A stretch of DNA of 64,000 bases from Desulfitobacterium chlororespirans DSM 11544 (GCF_900143285.1 NZ_FRDN01000012.1:138819-202818); one strand, 5' to 3'; numbered from the stretch's first letter, positions 43,804 through 52,961 are shown. Notes: generated by a model not told the origin, from the letters alone. Numbers and translations are program-made.

Positions 43804-44421
43804 TTGTTAGAACAATTGCTGACCGCACTGGGAGAGTTCGTCGTCGAATTGATCTCCAGCCTGGGCTACTTTGGAGTCTTTCTGGCCATGGCCATCGAAA
43901 GCGCCTGTATCCCTCTGCCCAGTGAAATTATCCTTCCCTTTACGGGGTATATGGTGTACATAGGACACTTTGACTTTTGGACGGCTACTTTAGCGGCCAC
44001 ACTAGGCAATCTTTTTGGCGGTCTCATCGCCTATTATGTAGGTGTCCGGGGAGGCCGGCCTTTTATTCAGCGTTATGGACATTATTTTTTTATCAAGGAA
44101 AAGGAATTGCAGTGGACTGAGCGTTTATTCAGCCGGCATGGGGAAATTACTGTCTTAGTGGGACGTCTGCTGCCCGTGATACGAACCTTCATATCCCTGC
44201 CTGCCGGTATAGCAAAAATGAGTGCCGTGAAAATGGCTATCTATACAGTACTGGGGGCACTGCCCTGGTGTATGTTCTTAATCATCGTCGGAGAAAAGCT
44301 GGGCGCTAACTGGAACTCACTTAAGCCATTATTCCACCGCCTGGATCTAGTGATCGGTGTGCTCATCCTGGCAGGTATAGGCTATTTCTTTTTTAAGCGC
44401 AAGGGCCGCAAAAGGCGATAA
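43804..44421 (+). CDS. DedA-family membrane protein
   Basis: 205 residues; DedA/VTT domain with about five hydrophobic segments: YFGVFLAMAIESACIPLPSE (re-entrant loop with Glu), GNLFGGLIAYYVG, and the conserved R in VGRLLPVIRTFISLPAGIA. The family flips phospholipids such as undecaprenyl-phosphate or others. TTG 43804 is chosen because AGGAGG (43791-43796) sits seven bases upstream; an ATG frame from 43759 is not supported. Confidence 0.9.
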   Translation: MLEQLLTALGEFVVELISSLGYFGVFLAMAIESACIPLPSEIILPFTGYMVYIGHFDFWTATLAATLGNLFGGLIAYYVGVRGGRPFIQRYGHYFFIKEKELQWTERLFSRHGEITVLVGRLLPVIRTFISLPAGIAKMSAVKMAIYTVLGALPWCMFLIIVGEKLGANWNSLKPLFHRLDLVIGVLILAGIGYFFFKRKGRKRR

Positions 44422-44428
44422 AAGGGTT

Positions 44429-44878
44429 CTATTCTTTGCGGCAAAACGGACATACTCCAAAAAATCTGAGCCAATGCTCCTCGATTTGATACCCACTGTC
44501 TTGCTCAAGCTTCCCGGCGATGTTGGAGATGGGGCATTCTCCTATCCATTCTTCAGTACGACCGCATTGGGAACAGATTAACTGGTGAGAATGATGATGA
44601 TGAGATGTCAAGCTTTCCAGACGATATTTTTCACCGCCGGCACTGAATTCTTCAGATCTCAGCAGACCTAAGCTTTTGAGCAAGCTCAGCACGCGATAGA
44701 TGGAGGCGACACCAATAGGAACGTTTTCCTGCTGAAGAAGGTTATGAATATCGTAAGCACCTAAAAATTCAGAATGGCTGGTTAAGGTGCTGATAACTTT
44801 TTTACGCGGGTCAGTAAGGCGATAGCCCTTTTCTTGAATGAGTTGGATGATCTCATTGTATTCCATTTTTTTGTTCAC
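44429..44878 (-). CDS. zur: Fur-family zinc repressor (Zur-like)
   Basis: 149 residues. Winged helix (EKGYRLTDPRKKVISTLTSH ... GVASIYRVLSLLKSLGLL), regulatory histidines in SHHHHSHQLICSQCG, and CSQC plus CPFC structural zinc knuckles. Fur, Zur and PerR are not separable by sequence alone, but position as last gene of a zinc ABC operon favours Zur. Overlaps znuB by four bases. Confidence 0.88.
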   Translation of the reverse strand: MNKKMEYNEIIQLIQEKGYRLTDPRKKVISTLTSHSEFLGAYDIHNLLQQENVPIGVASIYRVLSLLKSLGLLRSEEFSAGGEKYRLESLTSHHHHSHQLICSQCGRTEEWIGECPISNIAGKLEQDSGYQIEEHWLRFFGVCPFCRKE

Positions 44879-45732
44879 CCTTTCTCAGAGGTCTTTACAC
44901 GACCAAAACTGCGGCCCAGACTGACTCGTTTGGGCGAACAGAGAAAGCTCAGCAAAAAGATTACAGCTGCTGTCAGAGCGATACTGGCTCCGGAAGCCAC
45001 ATTTAAATAATAGGAGAGATAAAGGCCGAGGATGGCGCTGATTAATCCAAAAAAGACAGAGAGCAGCACTAATTTTTTCAGGGAATGAGTCCACTGAAAA
45101 GCCGACGCGGCAGGAATGGTCAGCAGTGCGGTGACAAGAATAATGCCAACGGTTTGAGAGGCCACCACTACGGTCACAGCGATCATGGCCAACATGGCAT
45201 AATGCAGGCGCGCACGGGGCAACCCAGTCACTTCGGCCATTTCCGGATCAAAGGCATAATAAACGAACTCTTTGTAGAATACCGTAAGAATGGCAAGAAT
45301 CAGACATGTTGAGCCAACAATGATCATCAAGTCAAAAGAACCGATGGATAGTACCGAACCGAAAAGATAGCCGGTTAAATTGCTTGAATAGAATTTAAAA
45401 GAGCTGATTAATGCTACCCCTAAAGCCATGGAAGTGGAAAAGAGAATGCCAATGGCTGTATCCAAGCTGACTTTGGCTTTCTCATGGAGCGCACCAATAA
45501 ATAAGGCAAGACCTATGGTATAAATATTGCCGGCAATGTATAAATTCCAGCCTAGGAGATAGCCGATGGCTAACCCCGCTAAAGAACCATGTGCTAAGCC
45601 CTCGCCGATAAAGGCCAGACGTCTTAAGATTACAAAGGTTCCGACGACTGCCGTAAGCACTGCCACAGCAATGGTGCCGATGAGGGCCCGCTGCATGAAA
45701 GCATATTGCAAAGGCTCAATAAGTAGATGCAT
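44875..45732 (-). CDS. znuB: zinc ABC transporter permease
   Basis: 285-residue ABC-3 family permease for divalent metals: GTFVILRRLAFIGEGLAHGSLAGLAIGYL near residue 40, many hydrophobic segments, and the C-terminal SYYLNVASGASIALTAAVIF motif. ATG 45732 follows GGGAGGG; the longer frame to 45813 runs within the ATPase gene. Overlaps znuC's 3' end by 17 bases. Confidence 0.92.
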   Translation of the reverse strand: MHLLIEPLQYAFMQRALIGTIAVAVLTAVVGTFVILRRLAFIGEGLAHGSLAGLAIGYLLGWNLYIAGNIYTIGLALFIGALHEKAKVSLDTAIGILFSTSMALGVALISSFKFYSSNLTGYLFGSVLSIGSFDLMIIVGSTCLILAILTVFYKEFVYYAFDPEMAEVTGLPRARLHYAMLAMIAVTVVVASQTVGIILVTALLTIPAASAFQWTHSLKKLVLLSVFFGLISAILGLYLSYYLNVASGASIALTAAVIFLLSFLCSPKRVSLGRSFGRVKTSEKG

Positions 45733-46471
45733 ATGGAATATTCCCTCCCAGCTGACTTCCCATGAAAGTGCGCTCCAGAATATGCGGGACCAAAACCTCC
45801 TGAGGAGGACCAAAAGCGATAACCGTTTGATTGAGGCAAATTATCAAATCAAAATGATGATACTCCAACGCCCCTAAATCATGGGTGGTGGTAAGGATGG
45901 TTATGCCATCGCCGTGGAGGTCCTCAATCAGGCGAAAAATGCTTTGCTGAGAAGGGATATCTAACCCTGTGGCCGGCTCGTCCAATAGCAACAGACGGGA
46001 TTCCGTGGCCAGGGCCCGGGCGATCAGAACTCTTTGCTGCTGGCCTCCGGAAAGCTGCCCAATCGGGCGATCCTTCAGATTCAACATATTAACTTTGCTT
46101 AAGGCCTGCTCCACCAGATGATGATCCTCGGCTCGGGGACGGTTAAACCAACCTAACCGTCCGGTCCGGCCTAACAGAACCACCTCATAGACCGAAATCG
46201 GAAAATCTTTATCCATGGTTTTCAGCTGGGGGACATAGCCTAACTGCATTTTGCGCCGCCATTCCCGAGTCGGGGGCTGTCCAAAGACCTTAACGCTTCC
46301 TTTGGTGCCCTGATTCAGACCGACAATGCTTTTAATCAAGGTGGACTTTCCAGAGCCATTGGGGCCGATGATGCCGACGCAGGACCCGCTGGAAATACGC
46401 AGATTGATATCCCATAAAATATCCAGTTGGGGAAGTGAATAGTAGAACGAATCAAACTCAACGGCCGACAT
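45716..46471 (-). CDS. znuC: zinc ABC transporter ATPase
   Basis: 251-residue ATPase: Walker A GPNGSGKS, signature LSGGQQQR, Walker B LLLLDEPATGLD, H-loop TTHDLG. Its size and MntB/ZnuC-like tail fit metal uptake. Second gene of the znuA-znuC-znuB-zur operon on the minus strand. Confidence 0.93.
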   Translation of the reverse strand: MSAVEFDSFYYSLPQLDILWDINLRISSGSCVGIIGPNGSGKSTLIKSIVGLNQGTKGSVKVFGQPPTREWRRKMQLGYVPQLKTMDKDFPISVYEVVLLGRTGRLGWFNRPRAEDHHLVEQALSKVNMLNLKDRPIGQLSGGQQQRVLIARALATESRLLLLDEPATGLDIPSQQSIFRLIEDLHGDGITILTTTHDLGALEYHHFDLIICLNQTVIAFGPPQEVLVPHILERTFMGSQLGGNIPYASTY

Positions 46472-46512
46472 TGTAAAACCTTCTTCCTGATGTGGGGTGA
46501 CTTAGGTGAAGT

Positions 46513-47511
46513 TTACTTAAGCGCTGTGACAATGGCTGTGGTGTTGTGCTTCATGATCTCGATATAGCTGTCGGTTTCCGGCGTAACGCCAAGGGTATCA
46601 TTATACAGATCTTCCACGACCTTAATCCCGGTTTCTTGGGCCAGTTGCAGAACAAGCTTGGTATTGAAACCCACTTCACCAAAGATAGCCTTGACCTGAT
46701 GCTCTTTAATCAATTCGATGAGCTGAGCATAATCCTTTGCCGAAGGTTCAGACTCATCTCCGTGAACCACCGGTCGCAGGACGGTGAGTCCGTATCGCTC
46801 TGTATAATAGACCCAGGCATCATGGTAGACGATCAAATTTCGATTCTCTTGGGGGATCGTAAGAATTTGTTCCTGTATCCACTGATCCAGAGCTTCCAGT
46901 TCCCGCAGATAGTTTTCGGCATTGGCTTTAAAGCTCTCCTGATCCTGAGGATAGGTCTCAATTAAGGCATCACGAATATGCTCAACATAATGTTGAGCAT
47001 TTTTTACATCCAGCCAAAGGTGAGGGTTCCCTTGGGAATGGTCATGGCCATCACCTTCCCTATGGATTTCATCTTCGTCGTGAGCACCCTCTTCCTCATG
47101 ATCGCTTTCATGCTCATCATGATGGTCTTTAATGCCCAGTATGTTTAATCCATCGGCCAAAATCACCGTGCGCAGATCTTTATTCTGAGAATTAGTGATG
47201 AGCTTTTCCAGATAGGCCTCCTGACCGACACCATTGGCGAAGAAGAGCTTAGCTCCAGTCACCTGGCGTACCGCCTCGGGCGTAGGTTCATAAGTATGGG
47301 GATCGCTCCCGGTCGGAACCAAACTGATCACTTGGATACTCTCTCCGCCTACATTTTTGATCAGATCGGCCAGGGGGGAAATGCTGGTAATGACAACCTT
47401 CTGATTCATAGTGCTGACAGGCTTTTCAGCCGAGCATCCTGTTGCAAAGAAGGCAAGGGAAGCTATCAGGAATAGTTTTAGCCAATGGGAATAATGAACG
47501 AACGAACGCAT
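46513..47511 (-). CDS. znuA: zinc-binding lipoprotein of the ABC transporter
   Basis: 332-residue cluster-9 (TroA-like) binding protein. Lipobox ATGC (Cys26). The histidine/acidic loop after HDGLNILGIKDHHDEHESD, rich in His-Asp-Glu (DHHDEHESDHEEEGAHDEDE and so on), is typical of zinc rather than manganese proteins. Metal ligand regions GSDPHTYEPTPEA, NPHLWLDVKNA and YHDAWVYYTERYG are present. ATG 47511 follows AAGGAGGAACC. The promoter region bears an inverted repeat at 47521-47545. Confidence 0.93.
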   Translation of the reverse strand: MRSFVHYSHWLKLFLIASLAFFATGCSAEKPVSTMNQKVVITSISPLADLIKNVGGESIQVISLVPTGSDPHTYEPTPEAVRQVTGAKLFFANGVGQEAYLEKLITNSQNKDLRTVILADGLNILGIKDHHDEHESDHEEEGAHDEDEIHREGDGHDHSQGNPHLWLDVKNAQHYVEHIRDALIETYPQDQESFKANAENYLRELEALDQWIQEQILTIPQENRNLIVYHDAWVYYTERYGLTVLRPVVHGDESEPSAKDYAQLIELIKEHQVKAIFGEVGFNTKLVLQLAQETGIKVVEDLYNDTLGVTPETDSYIEIMKHNTTAIVTALK

Positions 47512-47520
47512 AGGTTCCTC

Positions 47521-47545
47521 CTTATTGATATAGTATTTCAATAAG
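47521..47545. promoter_or_regulatory. candidate Zur operator upstream of znuA
   Basis: Inverted repeat CTTATTGA-N9-TCAATAAG, 8-bp arms, centred about 22 bases before the znuA start and ending over its ribosome site region. Arm sequence and size suit a Fur-family dimer; the regulator is encoded by the same operon. Confidence 0.6.
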
Positions 47546-47665
47546 AAAGTGTACTTGAAAATACAGGGGATGTCAAATTATCCTTTAAGGAAAATGTAGA
47601 AGTGGTAAATGAGGCGAAAAATGGTTATAATCAGGAAGGAAGTGATTTTTTTAGGAGGATGCGCA

Positions 47666-48175
47666 GTGAGTGAACACGATTTAAATGACAAAAAACCGGT
47701 GGTAACTATTGAAATGGAAAGCGGCAGCACCATTAAAATTGAGCTGTACCCTGATGTTGCACCGGAAACAGTGAAGAATTTTGTTTCCTTAGTGGAAAAA
47801 GGCTTTTATGACGGAATCATCTTCCATCGGGTTATTCCTGGCTTTATGATTCAGGGAGGAGATCCTCAGGGCACTGGTATGGGTGGATGCGGTTATAGCA
47901 TTAATGGGGAATTTACAGCCAATGGCTTTCCCAATAATCTAAAACATGAGCGTGGAGTTATTTCTATGGCGCGTACAGCCAATCCCAATTCAGCCGGGTC
48001 CCAGTTTTTCCTTATGCACGCTGACTCACCTCACTTAGATGGTCAATATGCTTCCTTTGGTCGGATCATTGAGGGCATTGAGGAAGTGGATCGCATTGCC
48101 AATGTCAAGCGGGACTATCGGGATAAACCTGTAGAAGACCAGCAAATGAAGAAAGTTACGGTGGAATTTATTTAA
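47666..48175 (+). CDS. cyclophilin-type peptidyl-prolyl isomerase
   Basis: 169-residue cytoplasmic cyclophilin (PpiB-like): VTIEMESGSTIKIELYPDVAPETVKNFV, FHRVIPGFMIQGGDPQGTG (catalytic Arg in FHR), RGVISMARTANPNSAGSQFFLMHADSPHLDGQYASFGRI. GTG 47666 follows AGGAGGATGCGCA and is preceded by TATAAT at 47626-47631; the ATG frame at 47609 precedes that promoter. Divergent from the zinc operon. Confidence 0.93.
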   Translation: MSEHDLNDKKPVVTIEMESGSTIKIELYPDVAPETVKNFVSLVEKGFYDGIIFHRVIPGFMIQGGDPQGTGMGGCGYSINGEFTANGFPNNLKHERGVISMARTANPNSAGSQFFLMHADSPHLDGQYASFGRIIEGIEEVDRIANVKRDYRDKPVEDQQMKKVTVEFI

Positions 48176-48282
48176 AGAGAACTACATAAGCATGACATGG
48201 AAAAGGAGAGGGAATACCCCCTCTTTTTCCTTCTGCAAAATGTTCTTGCCGCGGTGATGCAGAAGAAAAGGAGGAGAAAAAG

Positions 48283-49287
48283 ATGTGGCTCTCATCAGAA
48301 TTTAATCGGATGGCAGAAAAGACCTTTAAGGCCTATGAGCCTGATGATGCCTTTTTTTCCACATTGATTTACGGGCCTGGAGGGGTCGGGAAATCAACCC
48401 TTCTTTTGAAATGCTGCCAACGGCTAAAGGAGAAAAAGACTATCCTTTATATAGACGCCCAAGACTTTGTCAAGAATTATGCTTTTTCGGCACAGGAAGG
48501 AACCCTATCGCAATTTCGCCTGCGGCTCCGTACCCCTACGGTGTTGATCATAGATCATATAGAAGTGTTAAAAGGAAAGACCCGCAGCATTGAAGAATTC
48601 TATCATACTTATGAAGCCCTTTTTCAAAGGAATGGCCGTATTATCTGTGGTTTCCGCGGGGAACCCTCCCAGTTGGGGTTTCTTGGTGAGAAGCTCAGCT
48701 CACGTTTGCGGGGAGGCCTGGTTGTTCCTGTTTTGCAGCCTACTCCGGAGGATATGCTGAATTACCTTCGGCAGCTGGCTTATGGCAAATTCTTAATTGT
48801 AGAGGATTTGGTTTTAGAATTAATGGCTGAGGAGGCCGCTAATTTTCCACAAGCCCAAAGCCTTATGAACGGCTTCCTCCAATTTGCCAATCGGACAGAC
48901 AGTGCCCTCGACCATGGCGCTTTATTGCTTTATCTCCAGGAACGCAGATACCAAGAGGGGCTCCGCCCTTCTCCACAAAATATTATTCAGAAAGCGGCTG
49001 AGCTAACCGGGGTTGCCGCGGCAGCTATTTATAGCACCACTCGAACGCCGGAGGTTCGGCAAGCCCGACAATTAGCAATTTACGGGATACGCAGCCTCAG
49101 CCGGCTTTCTTATCCGGAAATCGGCGCTTCCTTGAATAAATCCCATAGCAGTATCATGAAATCTTATCAGCAGTTTCAGGAAGCTATCCAAAAGAACCCT
49201 GAGCTAAGGGAAATGCTTGAGTCATTAGTAAAGTATTTTAATTCCCCGGACGATGAAAAACGGAAAGATGAGGAGGAAGAACGATGA
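48283..49287 (+). CDS. DnaA-like AAA+ protein with DnaA domain IV
   Basis: 334 residues. Walker A GPGGVGKST near residue 27 and Walker B LIIDHIE near 88 (DnaA has LLIDDIQ). The C-terminal ~65 residues carry the DnaA domain IV DNA-binding pattern (RQLAIYGIRSLSRLSYPEIGASLNKSHSSIMKSY; compare ARQIAMYLTRELTDLSLPKIG ... DHTTV in DnaA). DnaA domains I-II are missing. It is not the initiator itself; perhaps a Hda- or DnaA-like regulator of unknown target. The stop overlaps pfkA by four bases (ATGA), so it is translationally coupled to glycolysis. Confidence 0.8.
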   Translation: MWLSSEFNRMAEKTFKAYEPDDAFFSTLIYGPGGVGKSTLLLKCCQRLKEKKTILYIDAQDFVKNYAFSAQEGTLSQFRLRLRTPTVLIIDHIEVLKGKTRSIEEFYHTYEALFQRNGRIICGFRGEPSQLGFLGEKLSSRLRGGLVVPVLQPTPEDMLNYLRQLAYGKFLIVEDLVLELMAEEAANFPQAQSLMNGFLQFANRTDSALDHGALLLYLQERRYQEGLRPSPQNIIQKAAELTGVAAAAIYSTTRTPEVRQARQLAIYGIRSLSRLSYPEIGASLNKSHSSIMKSYQQFQEAIQKNPELREMLESLVKYFNSPDDEKRKDEEEER

Positions 49288-50255
49288 CCAATACCGTCAG
49301 GAAGATCGCTGTTCTCACCAGCGGGGGGGATGCTCCGGGAATGAATGCGGCCATTCGGGCAGTGGTTCGCAAGGGAATTTATCATGGACTTGAGGTTTTT
49401 GGGATTCGCAAGGGGTATGAAGGCCTGATTCATGGGGAGTTCATAACCATGCATCTGGGAGCGGTAGCGGATATCATTCATAGGGGCGGCACCATGCTCA
49501 TGACCGCACGTTCCCAGGAGATGCTCACCCCGGAGGGACAAAAAAACGCCGCGGCCCAATTGCGTTATCGCGGCATAGATGCGCTGATTGTGATCGGGGG
49601 AGACGGTTCTTTTCGGGGAGCACAGACCTTGTCTGCTCAAGGAATAGCCATCGTTGGTATACCGGGCACCATTGATAACGATATTACCGGAACGGATTTA
49701 ACTATCGGATTTGACACTGCCGTCAATAATGTGGTTCAAGCGGTCAGTAAAATCCGGGATACGGCAACATCCCATGATCGAACCTTTTTAGTGGAAGTCA
49801 TGGGACGGGATTGCGGCAACATCGCTTTGCAATCCGGGGTAGCCTGTGGTGCGGAATCCATCCTTGTGCCGGAAATCGAACCGGATCTGGATGATATTGT
49901 TGCGAAATTGGAACGCGGCCACCAACGGGGCAAACATCACAGTATTATTATGGTGGCAGAAGGGGCTACAAGTGCTTGGAATCTGGGGGAAGAACTCCGT
50001 CAGAGGACCGGCTTCGAGACCCGGGTCACCATCTTAGGCCATATCCAAAGGGGAGGCAATCCAAGTGCCCTCGATGTGGTCCTGGCCTCGCAAATGGGCG
50101 GGAAAGCAGTGGAGATACTCTGCGCCGGGGAAACCGATCGGATGACAGCCTATGTCAACCAGGAAATCCGGTCCCTGCCTTTGGAGGTGGCTTATGGTGA
50201 GCGCAAACCCTTCAACAAAGTTCTCTATGACCTGGCCAATCAATTGGCTATCTGA
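49284..50255 (+). CDS. pfkA: ATP-dependent 6-phosphofructokinase
   Basis: 323-residue glycolytic enzyme phosphorylating fructose 6-phosphate. TSGGDAPGMNAAIRAVVRKG (ATP site), IGGDGSFRGA with Gly at the ATP-type position (pyrophosphate enzymes have Asp), PGTIDNDITGTD and IGFDTAVNNV (catalytic Asp), and MGRDCGNIAL. Standard bacterial length. Start ATG 49284 overlaps the upstream stop. Confidence 0.97.
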   Translation: MTNTVRKIAVLTSGGDAPGMNAAIRAVVRKGIYHGLEVFGIRKGYEGLIHGEFITMHLGAVADIIHRGGTMLMTARSQEMLTPEGQKNAAAQLRYRGIDALIVIGGDGSFRGAQTLSAQGIAIVGIPGTIDNDITGTDLTIGFDTAVNNVVQAVSKIRDTATSHDRTFLVEVMGRDCGNIALQSGVACGAESILVPEIEPDLDDIVAKLERGHQRGKHHSIIMVAEGATSAWNLGEELRQRTGFETRVTILGHIQRGGNPSALDVVLASQMGGKAVEILCAGETDRMTAYVNQEIRSLPLEVAYGERKPFNKVLYDLANQLAI

Positions 50256-50327
50256 GCAAAAGAAATCATCGGTCTATAAAGGAAATCAGGAAGTGCAGGT
50301 AGAATTCTTGCCTTTGAGGTGATCAAC

Positions 50328-52442
50328 GTGGAACAAGTATTTGCATTGGATATAGGAACACGTTTGGTAATGGGGCTCATTATGGAAAAAGCTCCCGGGG
50401 GTTATCATATTATAGCCAGGGCCCAAACAGAGCATCGTCAGCGGGCCATGTACGACGGGCAGATTCATGACATAGAAGAAGTCGCTCAAGCGGTGCAACG
50501 GGTCAAGGAGGAACTTGAAGAGAAGATTAAGGGCAAATTGCACTATGTTTCAGTGGCAGCAGCCGGCCGGGCTTTAAAGACGGCTGTGGCCTCTGCCCAG
50601 AAGTCTGAACTTATCCCGATGATTTGGGAACGAGAAGATATTTTTGCTTTGGAGATGGAAGCTGTTCAACAAGCATTGCGGGAGATCCAAGCTGAAGACG
50701 AGATCATCCCCTACCATTGCGTTGGATACAGCACCATTGAATCCCTCCTGGAAGGTCAGAATCTCTCCAGTCTCAGCGGGCAAAGAGGGAAAGAGGCTCA
50801 GGTTAAGGTGATCGCCACTTTCTTGCCGCGAACGGTGATCGATGGTTTAACCCGAGTGATTTCCAAAGTGGGGTTGGAAATGCGGGAGCTGACTTTGGAG
50901 CCTATCGCGGCCGGAAGAGCAGCTATACCGCCGGATATGCGGCGTATGAACCTGGCCCTGGTGGATGTAGGTGCGGGAACTTCAGATATAGCCTTAACCA
51001 AGTCCGGTTCCTTTTTTGCCTATGGCATGGTGCCCATGGCTGGGGATGAAATTACGGAGAGAATTTGCCAGCATTTTTTAGTGGACTTTCAAACGGGGGA
51101 AAAAATCAAACGCAGTTTAAACACCAAGACTAAAGTGACCTTTACGGATTTTCTGGGCATGAAAACGACGGTCAGCAAGGAAGAGGTTCTGGAGCAAATT
51201 CAACTGGTCGTCCTTGAACTGGCCCAGAAGCTGGCAGATGAAATTCTGCGCTTGAACCAAGGAAATCCTCACGCCATTATTCTGATCGGCGGGGGAAGTC
51301 AGACACCATTATTGGTGGAGGCTTTATCTGATCTTCTTGAACTGCCCAGAAACAGGGTAGGGGTTCAGGTTCGCGAGCGAATCCAAGGGGTATCGGGTGA
51401 AAAATCCCTCAAAGGGCCGGATGCCATTACCCCGATAGGGATTGGCATTTCCACGATCGAAGGGGAAGGACTGCAGTATTTTTCCGTTCATGTCAATGAT
51501 CTCACGGTGCAGATCTTTGAGTTGCAATTAGCTACAGTATCCGATGCTTTGCTGGCGGCAGGAATTACGCCGAGGCTCCTTGTGGGCAGACCGGGGTCAG
51601 CCTTAACTGTTGAGCTGAATGGAGAGATTAAAGTCAGCAAGGGGCAATTCAGTAAACCTGCTCAGTTTTTCCTGAACGGGGAAGAAGTGAAATTAGACCA
51701 TGAATTAAAACCAGGCGATAAAATTCAATTCATACCGGCACAGGATGGGGAGAATGCTCAGGCAACCTTTGCCGACTTGGTTCCGGCCATTCCGGAAAAG
51801 AAGATCAAAGTGAATGGCGAATCCGTGGGGTTTACCGCCCAAATCTTTTGCAACGGTCATCCTGTGACAAGGGACGGGGAGGTTCCGGATGGGGCAAAGA
51901 TCACCGTGTTTCAAAATCAAACCCTTAAGGATCTGCTGCATTTTTTAAATGATAAACAGTATAATTTATCTGAGATTCGGTATAAAATAAATGGGGAAGA
52001 AAGGGTTATCCCCATTCATAAAGAGTTTTACATTAATCAGCAAAAAGTTGCTCTTGAGCGCATGATCAGGGATGGAGATGATCTTGTTATCCTGGTCAAA
52101 GAAGTCTATATCAAGGATTTGCAGCTCAAACCCACTCCCATGGTGTTTTACGTTAATGGGCAAGAGGTTGAATACCCTCCGCAAATTTTCCGTATACTCT
52201 CTCGGGGCCGGGTTCTCTCCGATCAGGAAAAAGTAGGTGATGGTATGGAACTCAGCGTCGAGGGGTATGATACCATGCCTTTACTATCAGAATTATTGCC
52301 CTATGTTAGTATTTCCCAGGATATTCCCTCTAACGCTCGCTTATCCCTAAAAAGAAATAATCAGGAAGCCGAGTTTACTACTCCTCTTATACCGGGGGAT
52401 CGGATCGAGATTCATTGGGAACAAGTTGCAAGTGCCCTATAA
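50328..52442 (+). CDS. FtsA-like actin-fold ATPase with C-terminal repeat domains
   Basis: 704 residues. Residues 1-390 match FtsA/PilM-type actin-fold ATPases: ALDIGTRLVMGL, LALVDVGAGTSDIAL, ILIGGGSQTPL. Residues ~420-704 are an extension beyond normal FtsA (about 420 residues) made of several similar units with pattern FxxNGxxV-x(8-12)-PGDxIxF (FFLNGEEV, IFCNGHPV, FYINQQKV, FYVNGQEV, then LKRNNQEA) suggestive of beta-grasp or SLBB-like modules. There is no obvious amphipathic C-terminal anchor. GTG 50328 is chosen behind GAGGTGATC; GTG 50319 overlaps that site. Role in envelope or division is inferred. Confidence 0.75.
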   Translation: MEQVFALDIGTRLVMGLIMEKAPGGYHIIARAQTEHRQRAMYDGQIHDIEEVAQAVQRVKEELEEKIKGKLHYVSVAAAGRALKTAVASAQKSELIPMIWEREDIFALEMEAVQQALREIQAEDEIIPYHCVGYSTIESLLEGQNLSSLSGQRGKEAQVKVIATFLPRTVIDGLTRVISKVGLEMRELTLEPIAAGRAAIPPDMRRMNLALVDVGAGTSDIALTKSGSFFAYGMVPMAGDEITERICQHFLVDFQTGEKIKRSLNTKTKVTFTDFLGMKTTVSKEEVLEQIQLVVLELAQKLADEILRLNQGNPHAIILIGGGSQTPLLVEALSDLLELPRNRVGVQVRERIQGVSGEKSLKGPDAITPIGIGISTIEGEGLQYFSVHVNDLTVQIFELQLATVSDALLAAGITPRLLVGRPGSALTVELNGEIKVSKGQFSKPAQFFLNGEEVKLDHELKPGDKIQFIPAQDGENAQATFADLVPAIPEKKIKVNGESVGFTAQIFCNGHPVTRDGEVPDGAKITVFQNQTLKDLLHFLNDKQYNLSEIRYKINGEERVIPIHKEFYINQQKVALERMIRDGDDLVILVKEVYIKDLQLKPTPMVFYVNGQEVEYPPQIFRILSRGRVLSDQEKVGDGMELSVEGYDTMPLLSELLPYVSISQDIPSNARLSLKRNNQEAEFTTPLIPGDRIEIHWEQVASAL

Positions 52443-52457
52443 ACAATAAAAAAGCAC

Positions 52458-52529
52458 AAAAAAAACCCCTCATCTTTTCTGATGGGGGAAGGGGCTATTG
52501 CCCGGGTGGAAAAGGGTAGAGGAGTGTTT
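52458..52529 (-). ncRNA. candidate small RNA (about 72 nt)
   Basis: Minus-strand transcript with promoter CTGACA (52564-52559), exactly 17 bases, TATACT (52541-52536), and an intrinsic terminator CCCCCATC/GATGAGGGG followed by eight T (52487-52458). The interior holds no ORF. It lies past the end of the FtsA-like gene and overlaps the region just after its stop on the opposite strand. Not matched to any class I know. Confidence 0.6.
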
Positions 52530-52664
52530 GAACTTAGTATAACTAACTGCCAGGCTATTGTCAGTAAAAAAACCTTCAACGGTCTGTAATTTTCGGTGAA
52601 TGGTTGATTTTCTACTCTTGACATTCTGACGTTAGACCATAAAATGATAATGGAGGTGTCATTT

Positions 52665-52865
52665 ATGTTATTTCAATGGATTATGGGCTTAGTTGCTCTG
52701 GCTGCTCTCATCATTTTCTTACTTTCTGACAAATGGACCAGTAAATCAAGACATTCAAGTTACTATGAACAAGTGAAAAAGCCGCAAGGCAAAGAACCCC
52801 GTCTCGCTAATCTACCTGATGCATCGAAGCATGATAAGTTTTATTCCAAGCTGAATGCTCGTTAA
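52665..52865 (+). CDS. small membrane protein, hypothetical
   Basis: 66 residues with one membrane segment (FQWIMGLVALAALIIFLLS) and a hydrophilic, Lys/Ser-rich tail. ATG 52665 follows GGAGGTG; the longer frame from 52644 begins before that site. Function unknown. Confidence 0.6.
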   Translation: MLFQWIMGLVALAALIIFLLSDKWTSKSRHSSYYEQVKKPQGKEPRLANLPDASKHDKFYSKLNAR

Positions 52866-52880
52866 ACGCAAGGAAAGCGA

Positions 52881-52932
52881 AGAGGCTGTTGCAAAATGAA
52901 CGGTAAAGTTCGTTAAGCAGCAGCCTCTTTCC
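52881..52932. terminator. bidirectional terminator between convergent genes
   Basis: AGAGGCTG (52881-52888) pairs with CAGCCTCT (52921-52928); flanking bases extend the stem (GGAAAG/CTTTCC). Confidence 0.75.
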
Positions 52933-52961
52933 TTAAGCTATTTTCACTTAAGTTATTTTAC

